Part shown: positions 12,801 through 23,056 of the stretch, one piece after another | How positions within the stretch are numbered: position 1 is the stretch's first letter | How the letters are laid out: every line of letters starts with the position of its first letter | Origin: Branchiostoma lanceolatum | Taxonomy: Eukaryota > Chordata > Leptocardii > Amphioxiformes > Branchiostomatidae | Reading direction: 5' to 3' | Length of the DNA: 64,000 nt | Assembly (NCBI RefSeq): GCF_035083965.1 | Contig: NC_089731.1 | Span: forward strand, 8,221,501 to 8,285,500 | The notes under the pieces: generated by a model | The model's input: the letters and a program-made list of their open reading frames with translations, nothing else | The model's database searches: none | Told to the model about the DNA's origin: nothing | Translations under genes and position numbers: made by a program

Positions 12801-15800
12801 CACTCAAGTTCACTGGAGCATGCATACAGATTTAGAATTCTTTAGGTTACTTAACCATACCAACATGCCAGTGCCAATTTTTGTTGCGTACAGAATCCTT
12901 CTCTGTTTTATTTTAATTTTATGTATGATTTTTTGTGCAGGTACAAGGAGTTCCGAGACAGAGACGGCAGCTTTAGCTTGTTCTACTGGAGACTTCTTGC
13001 TATACGACTCGGTTTTGTCATCCTATTTGAAGTAAGTGTGGTCATTGTATCAAATATGCTGCCCCTTTTAACTGTGTAAAAAAGATCAGATGTATTCAAT
13101 TCACAAGATATCGAATAAAAAATATTTGCATAAACTTATAACCAGTAATATCAGTACTCAGAAATTGAGATGATGAGAAGTACAACCAACCTTGAGTATG
13201 TTGTTCCACTTAGACTGTCTATAAAGTTTTTAATAATTTCACTGTGCACTGAGTATATGGATATATTTTCCTTGTATTGTGATGGTTTGGCAGTTCCTCC
13301 TTGACTGATTTTCCATGACATTTTCTTGCAGCATGTCGTTTTCTTCATCTCACGGCTGATTGACATAATGGTGCCCGATATCCCAGAGAGTTTAGAGATC
13401 AAGATCAAACGAGAGCGCTACTTGGCCAAGCAGGCCTTACAGGACCAGGAGCACATCATGGTGAGTTAGAGAGCTTCAGACGTAGGCTATTTTTTCACAT
13501 GTTTTCACACTACATTATATGCATTGTTTGTTTTATATGTAAATGTATGTATACTGTCTTTGTTGTTTCTGATATGGGCCCAAATTATGATATGCATTGT
13601 TTGTTTTATATGTAAATATATGTATACTGTCTTAAGTTTGTTGTTTCTGATATGGGCCCTGCATGGGCCTGATGCAAAGAATAAATAGATGAATAAATGA
13701 AATTGTTTGGAAGGTCTTAGATATGTTGAAATGATATGTTATACGTCAATAAATTCTTTCCCTGTGGGTCAGTTTGCAACTCGAAATTAGATTTTCAAGT
13801 CATGATATTCACACATTGATGATATTGTGTCAAGCTTACTTGACACGAACAGTCACTTTGTCAATACTAAAACTAAATGATCAGTTCTATGTGTCGACGT
13901 CTGGAGTTGGTTAGTCCAAAAACGGATGTTTCAATGATAAGTCAGTCTACAGTCACTGTGTACAATCATGAATATGCCTTTGGGTATACTGTTTGTAGGA
14001 TTTATTGTCACCCTATTTCATGCTTAACAGTCTAATAATCAGTTGCATGGGTTTTGACCCTGCTAGAATTCAAACCAAGAACATTTTGAAACTTAAGAAA
14101 ACCTTAGAAAAATAGATATCAAACTGTTTCTTTCCTTGTGATGTGTTTCAGCAAGGTTCAGTAAGTTATAAGATATAACACTGTTATCTTTTACCCCGAC
14201 ATGTATGCTTAGTAAAAGTCTCTTTCAGTGTCTGTGTCGGTGAAAACAGATTTTTCCATTGGATTAGTCGGATTACATGACTTGATGACCAGCCAGATTT
14301 CATAAACCGTTTTATGCTGAAAGAGTTTTGCACAATGCATCGGTCAGTCTGACAGCAGTAGTAACTTTTACTTTCGATTCACATCCTGGTTAAGGATTTA
14401 AACCTTCACAGTTAGATGACATTTAACACCACTTTTGTTTGAATATCTGGATTTTTTATTTTATCTATCTTTTTATTGTACAGTAAATGCAAGGAAGCTT
14501 TCTGGACAAAGATTAGATAATTTCAGAGTAAGCCATTTATTTATTTTGTTTGCAATGTTAACATTTCACTTTCAGTTCATTACACAATCTGAAAAGTTCA
14601 GTTTGACAGATGTGTTTTCATTTTAAATACCTTGCATTCCTATGAGTTCCTTAAAACTGTAACATATAGAACTTGTTTCTAATACATTTAAGGGCAATTT
14701 CAAATATGAATCAATGTAAAAGTCACTAGAACATCTGTATTTTTCCAACTTACCTCTAAATACCTAAACATCAACATAACATTTGATCTTTAGTTCTAGT
14801 TCTAAACATTGAACATGTTTGTCTTAAAACCCTTGTCTTAAAACATCCTTGCTGGAACAGGAAGCCATGAAGGAGGAGAAACAAACTATGGTAGGCCACT
14901 GCTGAACCCAAGATATGGACTTCCTTAACTTAATGTAGATCCCAGAGCCCTTCCCTCTTTACAGCCTACTCTTGCCACTTGCCATCACAACTACATGTAG
15001 CTGTTTAGCTAACCCACATTTGGTGTAATGCGCCCGCCCTTGTATTCTTGCTTAAAGCTATTCCATTTAGAATTTCAGTGGGACATACTGGAAAATAATT
15101 TGAACCATTCATGATTGTTCCTACACCATCACACAAATTTTCTTGTCATTCACTCTTTCTATTCAGTTTCTCAAGCCATCCAGTTTTCAAAGTCTTACAA
15201 TATTTTCCAGTCTGTCCCAGTGCTCTATGTGGAATAGTTAGCAGGTGTTTCCCCAGCTAACCTTGAACCCTTGACTTGCAGTAGCTGACCTGCACGTAAT
15301 CTAACGCACGTTTACTCCCCACTTACTAAGTACGGTGGCTCTATCATAATATTAATCTGCTTAATATATGTAAACATATCATAAGGTGTTAATGACATGT
15401 ACTACCTAACCCTCACTCATATATTTCTAACCCGGGGTCTATCTCAGATCTAGAATTGTGACATCTGATTTTTGTGGCTGAGTTAAGGTCACTTGTTCTT
15501 TTATTTCAGCTGTTGATATTACCAAGTGGGCTTAACACCCTTTTGTTATCAATGATAGCTTGTCTGAATGCACAAGCTTTACTTTGATTCATATTCTAAT
15601 TCCCACCACTCCCAAGTTAAGTTTGTCTCTTAAAGGGAGCTTGCCTGTTATACCTGCTTATGTTAACCCTGGTGCCTATTTGGATACCTGTTCGCTGGAC
15701 CTGATTCGGACCTGTATAACATCCAAGAACGTAATGAGTCCAAAAAACCTGAAAGCCAAAAACCTGAGTCCAAAAAAACCCTGTCGTGAACAAAGTACAA

Positions 15801-17924
15801 ATATGTTTTTCTATTTTGTTTGATGAAAAGCGTTTTGAGTCTCCTCAAAAAAAAGGCATATACAATGTAAAATAAGTGCAACATTCAAATATTAAATACT
15901 GGTTTGCCTCAAAAGTCTTCTCACCAAGAAACTTTTACAGTCATGCATATCAGTCTTAATACACTATGCTTAATATTGGTTTAATAAAACAAAACGTGTC
16001 AACTAGACAGGATCAGGTCTAGGTTCAGGTCTGGTCCTGAACCTAAATCTCTGGACCTAAACCTGGACTTGCACCTTATCAAGCTGAACCGGTATCCACC
16101 CCTAGTGACTATGGTTTTAAGATTTGAGATAGCCCCTTCACAAAAGCATTTTTACCTTCCTGGAGAAGCAATATTCACATTGTGTACCAATCCTGTAGAT
16201 TCTGTTGGTTTGCATGAGAAGCATATCAGGTTACACAAATAAGATAAAGATGTATTTTACAGCAGGTTCTTGATGTCAAGATACAGTACATGCATATCAC
16301 CTTTTTTTGCTTGGATATCACTGATATTTAAGAAATATGATATTATGCATTTGGGCTATAAATCCTCCAACAGAATAGCATACTCTTTAAGGTGATTCTT
16401 AAAGCCCTAGCCTCCTCGACACTGCAATTTTGTTTACAGTTACTGTATTGTTAATTTACAATGCCTTTTTCTACACACTTCCCTGCTTGTGGCAACTTGT
16501 TTGATTGAATGATTATGTACAATAGCCATGTAGTGATATCCATGGTCATTCTTTTCATATGATATTAAGAATTTGGTTATCATGTGCATGTATCTCTTGT
16601 GAGCATCATGTTATATTTATAAATCAAATCATGTGTTAATGTTCATATTGTAGTGAATTCTAGATCTGGTAAGTTTACAAAAAAAAGTTTGGATTGACAA
16701 GCACAGCAATATTAATGGTTACCATTTATTTGCATTTTTGCAATGTACACAAAACCTCTATCACAGTCATGTTAGGTGGTCAGTCTTAAGTTTTGTGCAA
16801 AGTTTTTAAGGTACACAGCAACAAATTTGTCTTGAACTTCACCAAATCTGCAGGTTGCACTTGTCTTGATACCTGTCCTTTGATTTATGAATTACCTGAG
16901 TGTATAGAATTACATATTCTTTTAGATGTACATTATAGCTGTTATCACTACTTAGACTTGCTCTGTCCTGGAGACAAACCAAGTCACTAACTTAAAATTC
17001 TTTTAATCCAATCTCTGTGTCACGTTCAGTTAACGTCAGAGTACCAGTAGTCTTCAGGTACTGTTCTGTCTTTTTCCTAAGACCACACAAGTTTGATCTT
17101 ATGGATGGCATCTTATAAAGAACTAAACTGTAAGGCCAGAGTTGCAAAAAATCAAATTTGACTTTTTGAAAAATATGTGCTTAGTATTTTTTAAAGTTGT
17201 ATGACAATAGACCGATCCGATAGCCTCAGCCACCTCTGTCAAAACGTAGAAATGCAAAATACAAATTAACATAAAAATGCAAAGATTTGACGGATATGCA
17301 GCCATACTCTCATGGCTGGCTACTAATTGTCATGCTCTCATTGGTTGAACTGCTGATTGTGATGGACGGTCAAAATTGGTCTTTTCCTTCACATTTGTAC
17401 TACTTTTTGGTAGTTTTCTAATGAATTTGGTATCATTATTTGTCTGTTGTGTGGAAAAGTTACAATCCATGCGTGCAGATGTTATCCATAAAATCAGTGT
17501 TGCTTGGCCGAACCACCACTACAACTTCTCACCCTGTCTGCACCATGGTTGTTTAACAGCTAACAGACTTTCCTCACACCTATACTATAGGACAGTCACA
17601 AGACTATCGTATACTCACCTTTAGCGTACACCTAAACTCACCTCAGTGTGCTACCGCTGGATGTTAAAGCTGACATCAGTGCAAGAAGGTTTGCAGATAT
17701 AATGCATGAAGTTAACTAGAGTTTGAATCAAGATTGGGACATTTTAAGCTATAAGCACTGACAGGATTCCCCTTTCCTTTCCCCAGGCGGGAGGCTTGGC
17801 GGGGGTCGGCGAAGAGGACGAGGGAGGTGACGACGACTTCGCCGTTACTACCCAAGGCCGGAAGGCTGCTACCCGCACGGATGCCGGCAATGTTTACCTC
17901 TCTGTACCTACTGCAGATGTGTAA
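795..17924 (+). CDS. ANO7: Anoctamin (TMEM16), ANO7-like; 5' end outside the window
   Basis: Ten-helix membrane protein of the TMEM16 family of calcium-regulated chloride channels and lipid scramblases. Exons read: 795-885 or 1641-1731; 2847-2952; 3811-3871 or 4683-4743; 5682-5764; 6185-6322; 7064-7222; 7738-7774; 8218-8329; 8587-8641; 9212-9309; 9729-9859; 11038-11243; 11802-11935; 12941-13031; 13332-13460; 14861-14890; 17787-17924 (TAA). All are GT-AG and phases match. The product is about 599 residues from transmembrane helix 1 to the C-terminus. The calcium-site acidic motifs are visible: NNAQE, EYLEMVIQFGF and [13 protein letters not shown]7-type stretches include [33 protein letters not shown] and [10 protein letters not shown]. 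The cytosolic N-terminal domain is missing because it lies upstream. Two exon pairs are alternative, and the 30-bp exon 14861-14890 could be skipped in frame. The family is certain; the ANO7 subfamily is very likely from remembered similarity. Confidence 0.93.
1641..1731 (+). other. ANO7: Alternative exon 1b of the ANO7-like gene (first transmembrane helix)
   Basis: A 91-bp exon between a gaacag acceptor and a GTAAGT donor. It encodes [20 protein letters not shown] and on to GTNVPA. By eye 20 of 31 residues match the copy at 795-885. The substitutions sit inside the helix (AWLLSASI against ANLIPAAG), so the choice changes the membrane segment itself. Confidence 0.88.
1789..1974. repeat. Short inverted-repeat element (MITE-like)
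   Basis: Arms at about 1789-1842 and 1920-1974 are imperfect reverse complements sharing the core GTTTGAAGTGCACATGTGC and the outer AATAAGC(C/T)AGTTCA. The inner part has no coding potential. Related termini occur at 47866-48062 and, more weakly, at 22829-23046, so this looks like a dispersed non-autonomous family. Confidence 0.7.
3811..3871 (+). other. ANO7: Alternative exon 2a of the ANO7-like gene (second transmembrane helix)
   Basis: A 61-bp exon with acceptor ttctag and donor GTAAGT, encoding [20 protein letters not shown] plus one base. It splices in frame to 5682, which begins CT and gives [12 protein letters not shown]. It is paired with 4683-4743, which has the same length and phase. 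Confidence 0.88.
4683..4743 (+). other. ANO7: Alternative exon 2b of the ANO7-like gene (second transmembrane helix)
   Basis: A 61-bp exon with acceptor catcag and donor GTGAGT, encoding [20 protein letters not shown] plus one base. By eye 14 of 20 residues match 3811-3871. It also enters in phase 0 and leaves with one base, so exactly one of the two can be used if the frame is to stay open. Confidence 0.87.
4799..5040. repeat. MITE-like element interrupted by a nested insertion
   Basis: Terminal inverted repeats of about 30 bp: TATTGGAGTTTTCTTTTTAC then ACAACCAG at 4802-4829, and its reverse complement at 5007-5038. Another copy of the same end lies at 32257-32301, without the interruption at 4838-4973. 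It lies in the intron after alternative exon 2b. Confidence 0.72.
4838..4973. repeat. Fold-back insertion with 9-bp target duplication
   Basis: The ends are TAGCCTGAGTGCCAGCC and its exact reverse complement. Inside is a second GC-rich palindrome around AGCGGAGCTTGGGTAG. It is flanked by GTGATATCT at 4829-4837 and again at 4974-4982. The 9-bp duplication fits Mutator-like fold-back elements, but the superfamily is an inference. Confidence 0.7.
8925..9115 (+). repeat. tRNA-headed SINE copy
   Basis: A tRNA-like head contains an A-box-like TAGTGGTCGATG and a B-box-like GGGACTTCAAATCCC. It is followed by a tail with AAGGGCAAGACGTTAAAC, recalling the conserved core of deuterostome SINEs. The similarity is by eye and the boundaries are approximate. 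It lies in the intron between the ANO7-like exons at 8587 and 9212. Confidence 0.5.
10437..10556. repeat. Fold-back MITE, CAAGCAGATCT-tip family (copy 1, degenerate)
   Basis: The inverted ends are ATCCCCAAGCAGATCTATAG and its imperfect complement. The inner arms carry AAAGACCGTATC and GATACGGTCTTT. TA flanks both sides (10435-10436 and 10557-10558). It shares both tip and inner stem with 61964-62098. Confidence 0.75.
10795..10978 (+). promoter_or_regulatory. Promoter-like cluster and short ORF inside an ANO7-like intron
   Basis: Two CCAATCAG boxes (10795 and 10826, 31 bp apart), an octamer-like TATGCATATTAAT (10844-10856) and a YY1-like AAGATGGCCGCC (10866-10877) lie within about 85 bp of unusually CpG-rich sequence. 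The YY1-like site overlaps an ATG (10868) that opens a 36-residue frame starting [12 protein letters not shown] and ending at TAG 10976-10978. Motifs are read directly; promoter function is an inference. It could instead be the 5' end of a transposable element. Confidence 0.4.
12021..12780 (+). repeat. 40-bp minisatellite, about 19 copies
   Basis: Eighteen head-to-tail 40-bp units (12021-12740) and one decayed unit. The consensus starts TTGGTGCTGATAGACATTCA and continues CACTAACACTGTCCCTTTCC. Variant units (GGTGGTGA, TTAGTGCTGA, AAGACATTCA) recur in the same order, suggesting block duplications. It starts 85 bp after the exon ending at 11935 and is transcribed as part of that intron. Confidence 0.95.
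13519..13658. repeat. Two-copy tandem duplication, about 70 bp
   Basis: Two near-identical segments (13519-13581 and 13591-13658) each run from TATGCATTGTTTGTTTTATA to TTTCTGATATGGGCC. They lie just downstream of the ANO7-like exon 13332-13460 and have no coding content. Confidence 0.8.
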
Positions 17925-20900
17925 CTAACATGCAGACTTACTCCTTTATCTGTCAGACTAAAACTACAGTGTACTATCTAACAAACAATTTGCAAGGCTG
18001 CTCTTGAAGTCTAACTAGATATTGTCAACTTGTGCTGTGTAAAACTTGGGCTATATATGTCAGCCCCTTGCTGTTCTCGTCTTGGTTATTTGCCTCTAAG
18101 ACATATGTGTTTGTTATAACTTTATCAATTCAATTGCAACTTTCAATTATGATTATGAATCCACTGCAGATTCTACACTTCAATGCTACACTTAGCCACA
18201 ACTTATTGTTCAACAACTTCCAAACTTCTGTATGTGTCATGCACCATTCTTCCACTGCTTGATTGTAACTTTCCACCTGTTACTTGTACCTTCACTGGCT
18301 GCTCCAAAAAGATTGATATTCCCCAAGACAGTTGATAAAAAAATCAAAGTCAGTTCAGTAGCATGAGATGTATTAGAAAAGATTGACTATCAATCATGAT
18401 TAAGGGACAAAATTGACAACAAAGTTGGTTGTCTTGAGCAAATGAAAGAAATGGGAAGGTCTCTATTTCAAGTCAACAGTCACATTTTTCTCAATACAGT
18501 TTGAGAAAAGGGAATCTTCCTGGAGCAGCTTTACATTCCAACTATCAATAAAAAGATGCACCATTCTCTGGGAGTTTGTGGCATTGTCATGCCAGTCTGA
18601 ATAAGTGCATATTGTACGTCATGCAGAATCATGAACTGTTGAAGGAATCAGCCGAAAACGTAAACTGCAATCTTTTGATACATCCTGAAAACAGATTAGA
18701 AACTTAAAGTATAGGTCAAGAGCAGATAGAAATAATGTATCTCGATAATGAACGTATTTGAACACGTACATACATGTTGTTTTATAATGCCTCATGGCAT
18801 AGATATTTGTTTGGAATGTTTGATGTCAGTTACAATGTGAGTAGAATTTTGGGATAACTGTATTCTGTCTTGTGTAAGAAACAATCAGTAGACTTGTGAC
18901 TCCTGCATGCTGGTACTGTACATCAGAAAATATCGGCATTTGAAAAAATGTCACTAAATAACGAATATCAAGGTGTGTTTTTTAAACAAAATACCTGAGC
19001 CTAATGGAACTGTTAAGTTCACTCTGTTGTCACCTTGAATTAACCTGAACCTTTGCTTTAGATTATCTGAAAACTCTAGAATAACCTACAAATGTCATAG
19101 AAGACAAAGGTTTGTGAAATGAAATAATGAAAAGTGTAGCCTTAACTGGGCAATGGATATTTACATGTGCTCAGAAGATGAATAGCAATCATAGTAACTG
19201 TTATGGTCTAGAAAAAAGGGATTATTTCCAGATATGATATGACAAGATTCTACGTCAAAATGTTGTAAACATTTGCTATAATTTATTGACTTTGTGTCTC
19301 TTTTGAAGCTTTATTTTGATGCGATATCCACAGACTTCATAAGATGGCTCCGAGTGTAATGTTTTTAAAAATATTATTACGTATCTGTATGATATTGAAT
19401 TTTAACTGATGTAAATTCAAGTTTGTATGCAATTTCCATCAATATTTATTCCAGAAAGTTGAAGATATCTATGAACTATAATAACTTTTACATATGGAAG
19501 CTTATGTTAAACAAAAATGAATGAAATATATTGCAGCTTAAGTTTGCAGATTACTAACCGGTAATGTCCTAAGTTAATGTTACTTTTTCCCATTCAACAG
19601 CACTTGCTCATAATTTATTTCAATTTATAGTGCAAGCAGTTGTTTCAGAAGTCTTTCAAAATATAGTGCATGTAAAAGATTATATAAAAGAGATATGTAT
19701 ACTGTACATATAGATGATAACTCAGACATGAACAAGTTGTGTAAGAAATTAAAATAATATGTAATAGGGAGGTAAATATTGCTGTTGTTGGACAAACACT
19801 TCAAAGTAATATTCAATAATATTGACTATCCAATAAGAGAAGAAATTTATGAATGGTAACAACTAACTGAGATGTGTAATTTTGTTAATTGCACTATAAC
19901 AGTGAAGAGTTTAGATTGAGCTGTAAGGAATTTTAATTAGCAAAGCATGAGGATTGTGTTATATTTTAAGTGTGCCTGTTTATAGTTAAAACTTATTCCT
20001 TTTTACACCCAAGTAGTTTGGAGAGAGAAGAAGTAGTAAGTCATTTTCCCATTTTGCTTTGTGACAACTTGTAGGTAACACATGTGAAATGTGTGATTTT
20101 ATCAAAGAGATGATAATATTGATTTTGCATGAAGGTTAATTCTGTTTTTATGATGTAGGATGTAGTGAGAACACAAGTATCCATGATGTGGAGAACCTTA
20201 AAATTGTACCCTTAAGGATATAGCAGCAATAGTTAAGGTAGTCACGTGATGAAAATATTGTATATAATATTAAGAAATACAATGTTAAGATTAAGGAACG
20301 TGTGAATAAATTGTACTAAGAGATTAACTTATCACTTCAATCAGTGTCTATTAAATACAATTACCTTTTATAGATTTTTACAGTGAAAATACTATCGTAA
20401 AATGCTTGCTGATTCCATTTGTTTCTACGTGTAAACATATTGTTGTTTTTAACTTGCATGAAATGCATGCGAAATTTGAGATTTTGCTTGTGTTCAGTTC
20501 GTATAATAAAATAAATGTTGTCCAGAAGTTGTTGTTTTCTGTGTTCTGCATATTTTGCATTTAATGTTTTGCATGTAGTGCTTGTGGAAAGTTTCTCTTT
20601 TATTGGTGATTTTAGTAGAGACAGAGCTTAGCCTATTTGTAGTAATTCAAAACACTGCATGTGTCACTGAGTATGCATGCACACACACACATAGATGTAT
20701 GGAAATGTTTGTCCTATGTTACAACAGTACAATTTTCAGTGTTGAGATTTAGAAATGATTGCTCATCTCCCCTTCTTCAAGATTTCTAAATGCGTGTGCG
20801 CAGACAGACTAATAGATTATGAAAAAATCAGTGGACTTTGATGGACATTCTATTGTCGGCAGCCTCACTGATAAAAGTAGTGTAATGTATTTTTGTGTCT

Positions 20901-21203
20901 TGATTATGTTCCAGTCTCTTTGGTAATGTGACTGCTGCATCATCAAGAACCTCGTGGTGAGAGCAATGTGGGCCGGGTTTCTCATGCCATTGAAGCTGCA
21001 TAAAGATACGCAACCATCATAATGGGATTACGATTGGCTATCCTCACATCTGCTTGAACGTTAGTAGCTTTGTGGACTGCAACGTGTGTTGTGCAGCGCC
21101 ATCTAGCGACTTCTTACTGAACGAAATAGCGGAACTTCCTGAAGTACTGGAATGGTCAAAGGTCGAACTCGAGCTCCTGCTTCAAGTCCACGCGATCTCA
21201 GTG
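17925..21203 (+). other. 3' region of the ANO7-like gene and spacer
   Basis: AT-rich and without recognisable coding sequence. Several AATAAA signals occur, the first after the stop at about 18547-18552, so the 3' end may be there or later. From about 21060 the sequence becomes more CpG-rich. That part may be the promoter or an untranslated first exon of the downstream oxidoreductase gene, but no motif settles it. Confidence 0.45.
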
Positions 21204-22029
21204 GGGTGGGGGGAAAACCCTGTATAGGTACCCGTACCCGTATAGGTACCCGTATAGGTATACCGGTATACCCCTTTTGGGGCCCCAACAAGCCAGGAAA
21301 CACGCTATAACGTCCGCCATATGGGGCACCCAGAACGGGTTTTTTTACGGTCTCCACATTGATATAAGACACAAACAGTTGACTATACTCGGTCAGAAAA
21401 TAGCTGAACAATCATATTTTAGGATCTTTTTATTTCTATGAAGGACAGAGTTTGGGAAAATACGGAATTTGCGAATTACGAAGTTCGTACGGAGAGCCTG
21501 TCAGAACTAGCCAATAACTCGCAATAAGTGGCTACTTTCCGGCTGTCATGCATGGCGGACCTTCCATACATCGAGAACGGCGTTTCCTGTAGGTTTTACG
21601 CAGGTTTTATGGCAGCTCCAGCCAAACAGATCATAAGTATTACATCTGAAGATAATAAAAAGCGGAAAGGTTGATAGTTTGTGTTTTTTTTCTATTTCTT
21701 TTCAGAACGGGTTTAGTTGAAAGGTCTCCGAGATCGGTGCTCGCACGTTCTGACAGGCTTCCGTATTTTCCCAAACTCTGTCCTTCATAGAAATAAAAAA
21801 AAATAAAAAAATATATGATTGTTCAGCTATTTTCTGACCGAGTATGGTCAACTGTTTGTGTCTTATATCAATGTGGAGACCGTAAAAAAACCCGTTCTGG
21901 GTGCCCCATATGACGGCCATCATACTAGCGTGTTTCCTGGCTTGTTGGGGCCCCTAAAGGGGTATACCGGTATACCTATACGGGTACCTATACGGGTACG
22001 GGGACCTATACAGGGTTTTCCCCTTACCC
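21204..22029. repeat. 826-bp fold-back transposable element with 9-bp target duplication
   Basis: Long inverted arms (21204-21507 and 21747-22029) start GGGTGGGGGGAAAACCC and GGGTAAGGGGAAAACCC when both are read inward. They contain subrepeats of TATAGGTACCCG. Exact 9-bp repeats ATCTCAGTG flank it (21195-21203 and 22030-22038). No transposase is present. The matching peptides that can be translated from the two arms on opposite strands are a by-product of the inverted repeat. It splits the CpG-rich region upstream of TP53I3. Confidence 0.85.
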
Positions 22030-22828
22030 ATCTCAGTGCGCCGTACGTCCGATGCTTGGAGTGGTGCAGAGACATTGCAGACAGCTGCAGCCAGGCTTAT
22101 CTCACGTTTTATTCGGCGTTTTGCTGAGCAGACTGTGCACGAAGGTGTGTATGATTACTGTATACCTGTCAAGTTGATAGTGGTCAGGTGTACCAAATGT
22201 GCATGATTCTGAGTGAGTGAGTATAACGTTACAGTTTACATGTATATGGTGAGAGTTGCTTTACGTGGCCCTCCGTGTAGTATCACACTTTTAATATAGA
22301 TCATTATACAATCAGAATGAAATGCTAGGAAGCCAACATTTGCAGGGGAATGTAGAATATTTCCCTTCCAAAAAGGGCTTTCCAAAAGATTTCAGTTGCC
22401 CTTTGAGTGACCATGGAGGAGGCACTAATGCTTTGAGTTTTTGTTTGCTATACACTTACTTTAAGAGCCAAGGCAGGTAGCGGAAGACACAAGGTTCCCA
22501 TGACTCAGCAAATCTGGGCAGAAGTAGGACTCCCGGCCATAGGGTGCCAAGACCTTCCGGGGAATCATCTGTGATTGAATTTGAAGCCTGTGGCACTCAA
22601 TATGTACTTATCACATAACAATTGTTCACGGCAACTTCCTGCAAAACTTGACATATTATTCAATAACTTATTTGGGTATTTTTTTGTTTGATTCATTAGA
22701 CTTCACAGTAATTTTCTTGAAATTGTATCTTTTGTGTTACTAAGATTTGTTAATAATGAATTTCTTTATGTAAAGTCACACAGCCTGACCTGATGCTCCG
22801 CAGAAGTTGTTTGATCCCTAGAAAAAAT

Positions 22829-23046
22829 CGTATAAGCCAGAGTTCAGGATTTGACCTGCTCATGCACACTGTGAATCAGTATTATGGGTAACATGTCAAC
22901 GTTGATGGCCCAGAGACAAACCGTCTGAACATGTACACATATCAAGCATCAGGTCTTACAAACTACTTTGCAAATTTGGGGCCTTGGTTTCACCTTTGAC
23001 CTCACTCATGCACAGTTGAAACCTGATGAACCAGCTTGTTGTTCCA
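22829..23046. repeat. Degenerate inverted-repeat element ending at the TP53I3 splice acceptor
   Basis: Left end ATAAGCCAGAGTTCAGGATT and the complement of the right end (ACAAGCTGGTTCATCAGG) are alike and resemble the family at 1789-1974. The right end runs into TTGTTGTTCCAG (23036-23047), the apparent acceptor of the exon holding the TP53I3 start codon. The similarity is weak and read by eye. Confidence 0.4.
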
Positions 23047-23056
23047 GACCACAGCC

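Noticed and set aside
21103..22127. Two similar 102-codon frames on opposite strands
   Set aside because: They share a peptide only because they lie on the two arms of the fold-back element at 21204-22029.
22880..22950. p53-like half sites (AACATGTC, GAACATGTAC) upstream of TP53I3
   Set aside because: Each differs from the consensus half site and they are about 35 bp apart, within a repeat; expected by chance.
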